DNA of 64,000 bases. It comes from SXOA01 sp046153945. Its GTDB lineage: Bacteria > Planctomycetota > Planctomycetia > Pirellulales > Pirellulaceae. The translations under genes were made by a program, and so were the position numbers. Below the pieces are notes generated by a model. The model worked only from the letters and a program-made list of their open reading frames with translations. It searched no databases and was not told the DNA's origin. The stretch lies in assembly GCA_046153945.1 (NCBI GenBank), contig JBJXFF010000172.1, positions 1-64,000 of the forward strand, written 5' to 3'. The stretch's first letter is position 1, and the number at the start of each line of letters is the position of its first letter. Shown piece after piece: positions 26,002 through 34,203 of this stretch.

Positions 26002-26985
26002 ATGCGCGAACTTGTGACGCTCCGCCGCGGATTATGCTTGCTGGCCTTGGCCGTTTCCCTTTACCATCCGGGCTTCGTGACCGCGATCGATGAGGAAGAG
26101 GAGGAGTCGCCTCTGGCCGCCATCGACCCGCGGCGGCTGGTGGTGACGATGGGGGATGGGAGTCAGATCAAGGTGAAGCTGGCCGATGAGCCGGTGGTGG
26201 TGCAGACCGCCAACGGCAAACTGTCGGTCCCAGCCGGCGAGGTGCGGCGGATTGTCTTCGCCCTGCGGCTGACGGAAGAGGAGAAGCAGCAGATTGCCCA
26301 GTGGATCGACACTCTCGGCGTCCCCGACGTAAACGCCCGGAAGGCAGCCGCCGCGGAACTCTTTGCCCAGCAGGCCCGGGCCTGGCAGGCGCTGGAGAAA
26401 GCCGCCAAAGAGTCCGCGCCGGAAATCGCCAAGGAAGCGGAAGCCCTGCTCGACAAGCTGTGGGAGGTCGTCCCCGAAGGTGAACTTACGGGGAACGAAC
26501 TCGACATCGTGGAAACACCGGACGGCAAGATTGTGGGAAAGCTCGCCGCCGAAAGCCTCCGGATTCAGACAAAGCAGTTCGGCGAACTCAAGCTCAAGCT
26601 CGCCGACGCCCGGACGCTCCGCTCGCTGGCCCTGCCGGAGCCGGAGATCGCGGAGAAAGTAGATATCAAAGGTGCCCAGCCTGATCCCGGCAACCTGAAA
26701 GGCTTGGAAGGACAGGTCGGCAAGACTTTCCTGTTCAAGGTCACTGGTGCAGGGGGCGGCACCATGTACGGCAGCAATCCCTACACCACCGACTCCCGCC
26801 TCTCCTCGACCGTCGTGCATTTCGGACTCTTGAAGCAGGGCGAAACCGGCGTCGTGAAGGTCAAGATCCTGGGGAACCTTCCTTCCTACATTGGCGGCAC
26901 CAAAAACGGCCTCTCCAGCAGCGGCTACAGCACCTATCCTGGCTACGAAATCAGCAAGCCGAAGAAGACAAGGCCGCGGAAGTGA
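26002..26985 (+). CDS. Secreted LCCL-domain protein
   Basis: 327 residues from the ATG at 26002. A signal peptide (GLCLLALAVSLYHPGFVTA) precedes a region alternating short beta strands (RLVVTMGDGSQIKVKLAD) with a helical stretch of Ala/Lys/Glu (about 95-160). The C-terminus, about 240-320, has an LCCL domain: TMYGSNPYTTDSRLSSTVVH, then FGLLKQGETGVVKVKI, then a GYSTYPGYE ending. In animals this domain is linked to lipid or matrix binding. The two Cys pairs of the classical domain are absent. Function unknown; probably exported. Confidence 0.75.
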   Translation: MRELVTLRRGLCLLALAVSLYHPGFVTAIDEEEEESPLAAIDPRRLVVTMGDGSQIKVKLADEPVVVQTANGKLSVPAGEVRRIVFALRLTEEEKQQIAQWIDTLGVPDVNARKAAAAELFAQQARAWQALEKAAKESAPEIAKEAEALLDKLWEVVPEGELTGNELDIVETPDGKIVGKLAAESLRIQTKQFGELKLKLADARTLRSLALPEPEIAEKVDIKGAQPDPGNLKGLEGQVGKTFLFKVTGAGGGTMYGSNPYTTDSRLSSTVVHFGLLKQGETGVVKVKILGNLPSYIGGTKNGLSSSGYSTYPGYEISKPKKTRPRK

Positions 26986-26998
26986 AGCCGCTAAGATC

Positions 26999-27022
26999 GG
27001 AGTACTGAGTACCAAGTACTCC
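26999..27022. repeat. Short palindrome GGAGTACT...AGTACTCC
   Basis: GGAGTACTGAGTACCAAGTACTCC forms an 8-base-pair stem with internal repeats of the word GAGTACT. It lies between two convergent genes and may act as a bidirectional transcript end. Confidence 0.55.
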
Positions 27023-27034
27023 GCCGCGACCATT

Positions 27035-27787
27035 TTACCCATACAGCTTCAGCACCTCATCCGACCCAATCTTGCGGGCTTTGATCCGCCCTTCGGAGAG
27101 TTTCTCGCCGGCGGGATCGATGTAGACACGGCCGGTGCGGCGTTTGCTCGCCGGATCGACGTCCATCACATGGATGTTGAAGATGTAGGCTGACTCGCTG
27201 GTCGCCTTGAACCAGTGGACGTTGTCCTTGAAGTCGGAGACGGTCGAGTGCTCCCCCGCCTTGAACGCCCGGTCGATGGTCGGTCGGATGATCATATGGG
27301 TCTCGGTGTCCTCCAGTCGGTCGAAGTGCTTGCCTTGGAAATCACCCTTGAGGATCAGGAAGGCAGTGGCCATGTTGTTGTGGCCGTGCGGGACGACGCT
27401 GCGGCCCTGGCCGAGGGCGAAAATCTGGTGTCCGAATACCAGGTTCGTCGGCAGCCCTTCGACCTGCGGGAATTTGGCCCGCAGGCTCTTCTCGCCGCTC
27501 GGCGCGTGCTTGATGTTGGCGGTCAGTTTCTCAAAGTCAATGAATTTAAGAGCGTCCGCCAGGTCCACCTGGGCGAACAGCTCGTCCACTTTCGTCATCC
27601 AGTCGTTCTGCTTCAACTTCTGCCCCTTGACCGCTTCGGAAAGTTCATTGAGATCCTTCATCCACTTCCCCGCTAAAAGCTTCATCTCGTCCCCAAAGGC
27701 ATCCCGCGTCATCAGCGTTTCGAGCAGCGAATAGGTTAAAAGAGAGCCGAGCGCGGTCTGCGTGAACTGGCGGCGAGAGAGGGACAT
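27035..27787 (-). CDS. Tat-exported cupin-like protein
   Basis: 250 residues from the ATG at 27787. The N-terminus MSLSRRQFTQTALGSLLTYS is a twin-arginine signal (SRRQF). The middle has a cupin-like strand pair with histidines, RSVVPHGHNNMATAFLIL and ETHMIIRPTID, which could bind a metal. No family name was recognised. Folded export through the Tat system fits a metal-bearing protein. It converges on the LCCL gene across a short palindrome, and its own upstream side carries a word-repeat inverted repeat. Confidence 0.7.
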   Translation of the reverse strand: MSLSRRQFTQTALGSLLTYSLLETLMTRDAFGDEMKLLAGKWMKDLNELSEAVKGQKLKQNDWMTKVDELFAQVDLADALKFIDFEKLTANIKHAPSGEKSLRAKFPQVEGLPTNLVFGHQIFALGQGRSVVPHGHNNMATAFLILKGDFQGKHFDRLEDTETHMIIRPTIDRAFKAGEHSTVSDFKDNVHWFKATSESAYIFNIHVMDVDPASKRRTGRVYIDPAGEKLSEGRIKARKIGSDEVLKLYG

Positions 27788-27883
27788 GGGGGGCCTCGGG
27801 GAACAGCGGGAAGTCGAAAGCGGATGGTGGACATTCAGCATGATACGGCATTAAAGGCCGGAATGCCAGGATTTCTCCCTTCA

Positions 27884-27998
27884 ACTCAAAGGTGCGAAGG
27901 CGCAGAGTTGCGAAGGGGGCAAAAAAGGGACACGGAAACACTTTCCCTTGTCTCACTTCCTCACTTTGCGTCTCCGCGCCTTCGCACCTTTGCGCTAA
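27884..27998. repeat. Word-repeat inverted repeat (CAAAGGTGCGAAGG/CCTTCGCACCTTTGCG type)
   Basis: The left arm (27884-27920) is CTCAAAGGTGCGAAGGCGCA and similar words; the right arm (27962-27998) is CTCCGCGCCTTCGCACCTTT, the reverse complement. The words resemble those at 20341-20459. It lies directly after the stop of the serine protease fusion gene and upstream of the Tat cupin gene, both on the minus strand. Confidence 0.8.
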
Positions 27999-28008
27999 GA
28001 ACTGTGCG

Positions 28009-30198
28009 TTACCCAGCCTTCTTCCGAAACGCATTCTGCATCTCGCGGATTTGCTCCACGTCGATGCCAGCCGGTTTGTTCTCCAGGAACCAGTTGAGGT
28101 CCTGCACCGCCTGCTCGCGGCGGCCCGTTTCGTAATGCAGAATGGCCCGCAGGCCGCGCTCGCGGACGAGAGTGGGGTCGAGGACGAGGAGCGCTTCGAG
28201 GTATCGCAGCACTGCTTCCTTGTCGGATTTCTGCTGGGCCAGGCCGAGGAGGTTGCCGAGCATCCGCTGCAGGATTTGCCGCTCGCTGACGGCAGCGAGT
28301 TGGGCCTCGGTGATGTCTTCGCCGGTCAATTCTCGGACCTTCTTCCCCGCTTCCTCGCGGCTGAGGGGCTTGGCTCCATCGAAGACGTCGATGAGTTGCG
28401 GCTCTCCCTCTTTCGGCAAATGGCGCACAACGAAGTGAGCTGGGAGGCCGACACCTTCCATTTTCAGGCCGAGGCGAGAAGCGAGTTCCATGTAGACAAT
28501 CGAGAGCGTTATCGGCAGCCCCTCGCGGTCGTCCAGCACACGGTTGATATAGCTGTTGAACCGGTTGTAATAATCGGTGCGGCTGCCGTGGAAGCCGTTT
28601 TCCTTGAAGAGGTAATCGCTCAGGGCCTCCAGCTTCTTCGCTTCGCTCGCGTCTGCCGCGAGCTTAGCTTTGATCTCCTCAGTCATTCGCGTGAGTTGTT
28701 TGGAGTACGCTTCCACATCCACCTCCTCCTCGTCCAAGCGGGCGATGATCAGAGCTGCGCGAAGCAGGTCCATCTTCCCCCCTTTGGTTTCCAGCACGGC
28801 AGTCAACTCGTTGGCTACCTGCCGCAGCCGGACGTCGGTGGCGACTTGTTCCAGTTCCAAGGCCCGCACGCGAAGCGACTTGGCCTTGGCCCGGAGAGAG
28901 TTAATCGATTCCTCGGGCGACGCCACCAACGGCTGGAGTTTCTCCGGTAGCAGCTTTTCGAGGGAAGGGAGAGTTTCAATTTCCTTGGTGAGGCTGGCGG
29001 CCACCTCGGCCGACGGAAGATGGGACGGCAGGCTCGCACCGACTTGAAAGCGGCGGAACTCGGCCTGCGTCTGGCGGAATTTGGCGAGGCCGACTTTCCC
29101 TTTGGTTAAACCGTCGTCGGTGGATTCAATTACCAGTTCGTTGTTGAGGAAGCAGAGGAGCTTTCCCTTCTCCACTCGCACCTTGAGATGGTTCCACTGG
29201 CCGGCGTGGTAGTGTTCGCTCTCTTTCTCGGTCAGCACCTTCCAACTGAAAACATCCGGCCCGTCGAACCGCGTCAGCCGAAGCTTGCCGTTGGTGGGAT
29301 AGAAACCGTAATGGACATCCTTGCCGTCAGCATGAAACACAAGTCCCGCTGCCCCCGCTTCGTCGTCCAGCTTCACGCTGACCGCCACTTCAAACGGCAA
29401 TTCCGGCGGCTCCGACTGTGAAAGGCAGAGCGACCTTCCCCCAAAGCCGTTCCCCGTGCCGCCGACAAGGATCCGTCCGCCCCGCTGCTGCCAGGATGCA
29501 CCGAACAGCGGCAGCCAATCTTTTTTGTCGATGCTGCCGAGGATGAGCCAGCGGTCCATCGGGATGGGATTCGACTTTTCCAGTAATGTCTTCAGGGCGT
29601 TGACTTCGACGGCGAAGGCGATGTTCTGCTGCACCAGCGATTTGAGCGTGACGATGCCGACGACCTTCCCTTGTCCATCCAGAACCGGCCCGCCGCTGTT
29701 TCCAGGTTCGACCGGCATCGCCAGTTGCAGCATCCGGCGGCCGTCGATGTCGCGAACCTCTGAAATCACGCCCCCTACCACGCTGTTCTTCAGGCCGTAC
29801 GGATTTCCCAGGGCGACCATCGGCGCACCTTGCTCCAGCTTCGTCGAATCGCCTAGTTCCAATACGGGAAGGTCCTTGGCATCCACTTTCAACACCGCCA
29901 GGTCCAGGTTCCGGTCCCAGGCCCGGATTTCGGTCACGGCGAGCTTCTTTCCATCCGCGGTTTGCACGGCAATGGGACGAGCCTCGCCGATGACATGGAG
30001 ATTCGTGGCAATCAAGCCATCCGCCGAAATCACAAAGCCGGTGCCGAGGCGATTGTCGCTGCTCTCGCGCCCCGACATGGTGATGAGAACTATCGACGGC
30101 CGCGCCTTCTTGGCGAGTTCCGCGACAGAGGCCGGCTCTGCTCCCCACGACAAACAGGGGAGCGAGCAAAGAATTCCGAGCAGTAGAGTGGCACGCAT
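28009..30198 (-). CDS. Exported trypsin-like protease fused to LamG/DUF1080-like, SirB1-type transglutaminase-like and TPR domains
   Basis: 729 residues with a signal peptide (LLLGILCSLPCLSWGA). Residues 25-210: trypsin-like protease with H68 (TNLHVI), D99 (NLDLAVL) and S168 (GNSGGP), all present. Residues about 215-395: a jelly-roll domain like DUF1080/LamG (WNHLKVRVEKGKLLCFLNNE). Residues 400-500: helical linker. Residues about 500-640: SirB1-type transglutaminase-like domain (YYNRFNSYINRVLDDREGLP, then VYMELASRLGL, VGLPAHFVVRH). Residues 650-729: TPR. SirB1-like and trypsin-like domains are rarely joined. Substrate unknown. The cold-shock gene lies just upstream on the same strand. Confidence 0.85.
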   Translation of the reverse strand: MRATLLLGILCSLPCLSWGAEPASVAELAKKARPSIVLITMSGRESSDNRLGTGFVISADGLIATNLHVIGEARPIAVQTADGKKLAVTEIRAWDRNLDLAVLKVDAKDLPVLELGDSTKLEQGAPMVALGNPYGLKNSVVGGVISEVRDIDGRRMLQLAMPVEPGNSGGPVLDGQGKVVGIVTLKSLVQQNIAFAVEVNALKTLLEKSNPIPMDRWLILGSIDKKDWLPLFGASWQQRGGRILVGGTGNGFGGRSLCLSQSEPPELPFEVAVSVKLDDEAGAAGLVFHADGKDVHYGFYPTNGKLRLTRFDGPDVFSWKVLTEKESEHYHAGQWNHLKVRVEKGKLLCFLNNELVIESTDDGLTKGKVGLAKFRQTQAEFRRFQVGASLPSHLPSAEVAASLTKEIETLPSLEKLLPEKLQPLVASPEESINSLRAKAKSLRVRALELEQVATDVRLRQVANELTAVLETKGGKMDLLRAALIIARLDEEEVDVEAYSKQLTRMTEEIKAKLAADASEAKKLEALSDYLFKENGFHGSRTDYYNRFNSYINRVLDDREGLPITLSIVYMELASRLGLKMEGVGLPAHFVVRHLPKEGEPQLIDVFDGAKPLSREEAGKKVRELTGEDITEAQLAAVSERQILQRMLGNLLGLAQQKSDKEAVLRYLEALLVLDPTLVRERGLRAILHYETGRREQAVQDLNWFLENKPAGIDVEQIREMQNAFRKKAG

Positions 30199-30206
30199 GG
30201 GCGTGG

Positions 30207-30530
30207 TTAGCCGTCAGACCTGCGCCATTTCGGCTTGGACTGCCGGGCTTTGGGATGGTGTTTGGGGGCGAGAGTTTGCGGCGTGGGAGGAAGGACGCCG
30301 CCGGGCATCCGGTCGAGGAGACGGACCATCGTGGCTCGCGGCCGATAGGGCTCCGTCGATTCGCGGTCCCGCTTTTCCAGTTCAAAACTCACCGGCTGGT
30401 CGAGCTGGATTGACTCAAACTTGGCGTCCTCGACGACGGTGGCGTGGAACCAGACATCCAGTCTCCCCTCCTGGCCGATGAATCCATAGCCGCGGTCAGC
30501 GTCGAGTTTTTTGATGGTGCCGTAGAGCAT
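30207..30530 (-). CDS. Cold-shock-domain protein
   Basis: 107 residues. Residues 1-70 are a cold-shock domain: GTIKKLDADRGYGFIGQEG with the RNP1-like GYGFI and DVWFH as the RNP2-like strand. Such domains bind single-stranded nucleic acid. The remaining 37 residues are a basic Pro/Lys/Arg tail (PKHHPKARQSKPKWRRS), which would add nonspecific RNA or DNA affinity. Usual CspA proteins are about 70 residues and end after the domain. It lies 8 bases upstream of the protease fusion gene and 1 base after the stop of the NPYHPP membrane-protein gene, so the three are probably co-transcribed. Confidence 0.88.
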   Translation of the reverse strand: MLYGTIKKLDADRGYGFIGQEGRLDVWFHATVVEDAKFESIQLDQPVSFELEKRDRESTEPYRPRATMVRLLDRMPGGVLPPTPQTLAPKHHPKARQSKPKWRRSDG

Positions 30531-30531
30531 G

Positions 30532-30891
30532 CTATTCCATTTTCAACCGCAGACGGAGCAAGCGAAGTGTGTACCAACAATGAATGACAACGAGCAAAAC
30601 ACCGACAGCGAGACCGACGCCGCCTCCTTGTATTAGACCCATCGACCCGCCGACTGCCGCGGGATGGAAGTCGGCATCCTGAGCAGCACGGAAGAGGAAA
30701 CGATAATATTCAGGAGCAATGGTGCCAATTCCAGCACCCACCAGACAGCCGACGGATGCCGACGCTAAGGTTGTTGCGGCTACATATAATGTCGCCTTGC
30801 GAAGAGACATATCGGAGTCTTCACGAAGCGAGGTTCTTAAGTCTACCTGCGTTGCGACAGGCTGTGGCGGATGGTAGGGGTTAGCGGACAT
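30532..30891 (-). CDS. Small two-helix membrane protein with N-terminal NPYHPP motif
   Basis: 119 residues from the ATG at 30891 (MSANPYHPPQPVATQVDL). It carries the same NPYxxP N-terminal motif as the proteins at 1716 and 49340. Two hydrophobic helices (about 36-58 and 80-105) are separated by a short soluble loop; the C-terminus is basic (RLLRLRLKME). No catalytic motif. Encoded directly upstream of the cold-shock gene with a 1-base gap, so translation of the two may be linked. Function unknown. Confidence 0.7.
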   Translation of the reverse strand: MSANPYHPPQPVATQVDLRTSLREDSDMSLRKATLYVAATTLASASVGCLVGAGIGTIAPEYYRFLFRAAQDADFHPAAVGGSMGLIQGGGVGLAVGVLLVVIHCWYTLRLLRLRLKME

Positions 30892-30946
30892 GGGAATAAG
30901 GAGAAAGAAACGGGGTCTCCGATCAGACACATCACGGAATGACGGT

Positions 30947-31606
30947 CTATTTCAGCTCCTTCACGCGGAGGTTGCGGAATTCGACATGGGCCCCGTGGCC
31001 GCAGAAGCAGATGAAGCCCTTCTCCCGCTTGAGACCGGGGTGCTCACGCTTGTCGAGGGTGGTCGGCGTGCTGGCCTTCTCGATGTCCCCTTCGGTAATC
31101 GTTTCGCCGTTCAGAACCACTTTGACGTGCTTGCCGTCGCAGGTTATTTCCTCGGTGTTCCATTCGCCGGTCTTCTTGAGAAAGCCCCGCTTGCCAGGAA
31201 GGACTCCGTAAACGGAGCCGTGCGTCTGGTAATCCTGGAGACCCTTGTAAGCAGGGTCGTCATTGTCCAGAACTTGGACTTCCATGCCGGCGAAAGCGGC
31301 ATCACCTTCCCGCGGGGCGCGGAGGCCGATGCCGTTGTTGGCACCCGGCGTGAGCTTGAACTCAAAGCGGAGAACGAAGTTAGCGTATTCCTTTTCCGTG
31401 TAAAGGTTTCCCCCAGAGCCATTCTTCAGGCAGACGATCGCACCATCTTTCACTTCATACGCTCCCTTCCCACCCTGCCAGCCGGTGAGGGTCTTGCCGT
31501 CGAAGATGGGGGTGAAACCTTCCTCTTTTTTGTCTTCCGCTATCACGGCGAAGCAAAGCAGAGACAGGGCGAGGGAACCGGCAATTCCAAGTAGAATACG
31601 TGACAT
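30947..31606 (-). CDS. DUF1080 (3-keto-disaccharide hydrolase) family protein
   Basis: 219 residues from the ATG at 31606, which begins a signal peptide (IAGSLALSLLCFAVIA). The DUF1080 signature is GFTPIFDGKTLTGWQGG, followed by YTEKEYANFVLRFEFKLTPG, NNGIGLRAP, GMEVQVLDND and the final VEFRNLRVKEL strand. Members cleave 3-keto-glycosides or simply bind sugars, and are numerous in planctomycetes. The N-terminal AEDKKEEGF opening resembles that of the exported protein at 56155. It faces the divergent HEAT lipoprotein gene across 124 bases. Confidence 0.92.
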   Translation of the reverse strand: MSRILLGIAGSLALSLLCFAVIAEDKKEEGFTPIFDGKTLTGWQGGKGAYEVKDGAIVCLKNGSGGNLYTEKEYANFVLRFEFKLTPGANNGIGLRAPREGDAAFAGMEVQVLDNDDPAYKGLQDYQTHGSVYGVLPGKRGFLKKTGEWNTEEITCDGKHVKVVLNGETITEGDIEKASTPTTLDKREHPGLKREKGFICFCGHGAHVEFRNLRVKELK

Positions 31607-31730
31607 CGATTGATTCTCCGTTGCAGTGAAACCATCCCGTGGAAACCCGTTTCTATCTGGAGTCATTGTAAGTCGGCGTATGGTAAGATGGCAGTGGTTA
31701 TCCGCGGCGCAATGTCCCTTTCCAAATATC

Positions 31731-32594
31731 ATGAGTAGTTCGAGTCTCTCGTCATTCGCGGCATTTCTAAGCCTGGCATTGTTTGTCGGATGTTCCTCGG
31801 GGCAACCTGCGACGGAGACCGGCCAGGGGGCTGCACCTGTTCCGGTGGCTGCGGGGGGCGAAGCTGCCGACGGTGCGGCTGCTGTGCCGGGAACTCCGGC
31901 AAGCACTCCTCCGGCGTCAGCGACTCCTGAGGCTGCGCCGGGAACTCCAGCGACTGCGCCGCCCGAGAAGACGAAGGAACCCGAAAAAGAAGACGAGAAG
32001 GAACCTGCTCCGCCGCCGGAGCGGATTGAAGTGAACCTGGAATCGCTGGTGGCGGGATTGCAATCCACCGCCGCGACGCAGGTCTTCACTGCCGGAGAAT
32101 ACTTTCGCCAGATTCCCAAGGGACAGCGGCGAGAAGTGCTACTGAAGCTTTCCCAGCACACAGATCCGAGCGTGCGGGGAAATGCCTGGCGGGTGTTCAC
32201 CACTGTGGCGACTAAGGAAGACCTGGCCACGCTGAGCGAGGCGCTGCAAAGCCCTTACACCGACGTGCGTCTGGCCGCTCTCGAAACGATGGCGCGTTTT
32301 CCCAATGATCAGACCATCGGCGTGCTGACCAAACTGCTCGAAAACCCGGATTACCGGGAGTTTTCCGCGGGCCTGCTCTCCAAAATCGGACCAGCCTGCG
32401 AAGCCGCCGTGCTGCCGTATGCCACGCATGCCGACGCGAATATTCGCCGCGCCGCCTGGGATGTGCTGGTCCATGCCGGCAGCCGCAAGAGCGTGCAGGC
32501 GCTGGAGCAACTGACGACGTTGCCGCAGTATCAGAAGGACGAGACGCTGAAGCGGTCGCTGGAGCAGTTGCGGGAACGGCTGCGGAAGGCATAA
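31731..32594 (+). CDS. HEAT-repeat lipoprotein
   Basis: 287 residues from the ATG at 31731. The signal peptide ends in LFVGC with Cys21 as the likely lipidation site. An Ala/Pro/Glu-rich linker runs to about 95 (TPASTPPASATPEAAPGTPA). The rest forms four or five HEAT-type helix pairs (for example DVRLAALETMARFPNDQTIG; NIRRAAWDVLVHAGSRKSVQ). Probably a periplasmic or surface scaffold for protein contacts. It is followed at once by a GTGGCACGCCCACG hairpin (32601-32633). Confidence 0.82.
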   Translation: MSSSSLSSFAAFLSLALFVGCSSGQPATETGQGAAPVPVAAGGEAADGAAAVPGTPASTPPASATPEAAPGTPATAPPEKTKEPEKEDEKEPAPPPERIEVNLESLVAGLQSTAATQVFTAGEYFRQIPKGQRREVLLKLSQHTDPSVRGNAWRVFTTVATKEDLATLSEALQSPYTDVRLAALETMARFPNDQTIGVLTKLLENPDYREFSAGLLSKIGPACEAAVLPYATHADANIRRAAWDVLVHAGSRKSVQALEQLTTLPQYQKDETLKRSLEQLRERLRKA

Positions 32595-32600
32595 ACGCAA

Positions 32601-32633
32601 CACGCCCACGCAGAGCCGTGGGCGTGGCACCCA
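32601..32633. repeat. GTGGCACGCCCACG hairpin, copy 1
   Basis: CACGCCCACGCAGAGCCGTG followed by GGCGTGGCACCC: a perfect 10-base-pair stem CACGCCCACG/CGTGGGCGTG with a short loop, followed by GGCACCC. It lies between the convergent HEAT lipoprotein and dihydrolipoyl dehydrogenase genes. Confidence 0.8.
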
Positions 32634-32638
32634 GTGAT

Positions 32639-34069
32639 TTACGCCTTCGGCCGCTTCGGCTTGTAGATTTCCGTCGCCGTGCCGTAGAAGGTTTCGCCGG
32701 CGTTCATCAGAGTTTCGCTGAGCGTCGGATGCGGGTGGATGGTTTCGGTGAGGTCCCGTACTTCGCACCCCATCTCAATCGCCAGAGCCGCTTCGGAAAT
32801 GAGTTCGCCAGCACCCGGCCCAACGATGCCGCAGCCGAGCAGCCGTTCGGTTTCGGGATCGATGATCCACTTGGTGAGTCCTTCGGTCCGGCCAATGGCT
32901 TGCGCCCGGCCGCTGGCGGCCCAGGGATAGAGGGCCACCTCGACAGGAATACCGTCTTTCTTCGCCTGGTCTTCGGTGAGACCGACCCACGCCAATTCGG
33001 GATCGGTGAAGACGACGGCGGGGATGCAGAGCTTGTCGAATGCCGCCGGCTTGCCGAGGACGACTTCGACCGCGACGCGGGCTTCGTGCGAGGCTTTGTG
33101 GGCCAGCATTGGCTCGCCGGCGATGTCGCCGATCACCAGGAAATTGGGGTCGGTGGTCTGCATCGATTTATCGCAAACGACAAACCCCTTGTCATTCACC
33201 TGCACCTGCGTATTTTCCAGTCCGAGTCCCTTGCTGTTGGGGCGGCGGCCGACGGAGACGAGGACGCGGTCATAAAGCTCGGTGCCGAATTTGCCCGGAC
33301 CCTCGAAGGCGACTTCGACCTTGTCGCCCCGGAGCCCGAGGGAGCCGACCTTGGTGTTCGTGAAAATGCGGTTTTCGAACAGTTCGCTTAGCTTCTTGTG
33401 CAGCGGCTTGGCCAGATCCCGGTCGGCGTTCATCAGGATGCCGTCCAGGAATTCGACGACACTGACCTTCGAACCGAGTTGGGCGTAGACCGTACCCATT
33501 TCCAAACCGATATAACCGCCGCCAATGACCAGCAGATTCTCGGGAATGTCCTTCAGCTCCAAGGCTCCGGTCGAATCCATCACCCGGTCTGAGCCGATGT
33601 TGAAGGCGGCGGGCATGGCGGGGAGCGAGCCAGTAGCCAGAATGCATTTATCAAACGTCAGCTTCCCCCCTTCGGGAATCGAAGGGTCGTTTCCTTCAAT
33701 CCGGAGCGTGGTGGAGTTCTCAAAAACTCCCTTGCCGGTGATGACTTTTACGTTGCGGCGTTTCGCCAGTTGCTTGAGGCCGCCGGAGAGCGTCGTAATC
33801 ACTTTTTCCTTGCGAGCCCGCACCTTTTCGATTTCAATCTTCGGCTGCGGGAACTCGACCCCCCAGTCGCCGCGGAGTTCATCGACTTCCGCAATCACGC
33901 GGGCGACGTGCAGCAGGGCCTTGCTGGGGATGCAGCCGCGAAGGAGGCAGGTTCCCCCCAGGCGAGGTTCCAATTCGACGAGGGTGACGTCGAGTCCTTC
34001 ATCAGCGGCAAAGAAAGCGGCGGCATAGCCCCCCGGGCCTCCACCGAGAACGACAAGCGGGGTGTGCAT
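32639..34069 (-). CDS. lpdA: Dihydrolipoyl dehydrogenase
   Basis: 476 residues. FAD-binding start LVVLGGGPGGYAAAFFAADE, redox-active disulfide in LGGTCLLRGCIPSKALL, NAD-binding GGGYIGLEMG, and the catalytic His-Glu pair in ETIHPHPTLSE near the C-terminus. It re-oxidises dihydrolipoyl groups of 2-oxoacid dehydrogenases and the glycine cleavage system using NAD. No E1 or E2 genes lie beside it; it is flanked by hairpin repeats on both sides. The start MHTPLVVLGGGPGG is the natural N-terminus. Confidence 0.95.
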   Translation of the reverse strand: MHTPLVVLGGGPGGYAAAFFAADEGLDVTLVELEPRLGGTCLLRGCIPSKALLHVARVIAEVDELRGDWGVEFPQPKIEIEKVRARKEKVITTLSGGLKQLAKRRNVKVITGKGVFENSTTLRIEGNDPSIPEGGKLTFDKCILATGSLPAMPAAFNIGSDRVMDSTGALELKDIPENLLVIGGGYIGLEMGTVYAQLGSKVSVVEFLDGILMNADRDLAKPLHKKLSELFENRIFTNTKVGSLGLRGDKVEVAFEGPGKFGTELYDRVLVSVGRRPNSKGLGLENTQVQVNDKGFVVCDKSMQTTDPNFLVIGDIAGEPMLAHKASHEARVAVEVVLGKPAAFDKLCIPAVVFTDPELAWVGLTEDQAKKDGIPVEVALYPWAASGRAQAIGRTEGLTKWIIDPETERLLGCGIVGPGAGELISEAALAIEMGCEVRDLTETIHPHPTLSETLMNAGETFYGTATEIYKPKRPKA

Positions 34070-34088
34070 GAGGGAGCGGCTGGCTTAG

Positions 34089-34173
34089 GGGTGGCACGCT
34101 CACAGCTTTGCGTGGGCGTGTGTCGCGAAAGCTAACTTAGTCACGCCCACGCAAAGCCGTGGACGTGCCACCC
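34089..34173. repeat. GTGGCACGCCCACG hairpins, copies 2 and 3 in inverted pair
   Basis: Two copies face each other: 34089-34121 (GGGTGGCACGCTCACAGCTT followed by TGCGTGGGCGTG) and 34141-34173 (TCACGCCCACGCAAAGCCGT followed by GGACGTGCCACCC). Each is a hairpin, and the two together form a larger one. They fill the gap between rpsD and lpdA, both on the minus strand. Confidence 0.8.
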
Positions 34174-34203
34174 GTGGATATGGGACTTCCCAATTGTGCG
34201 ATG

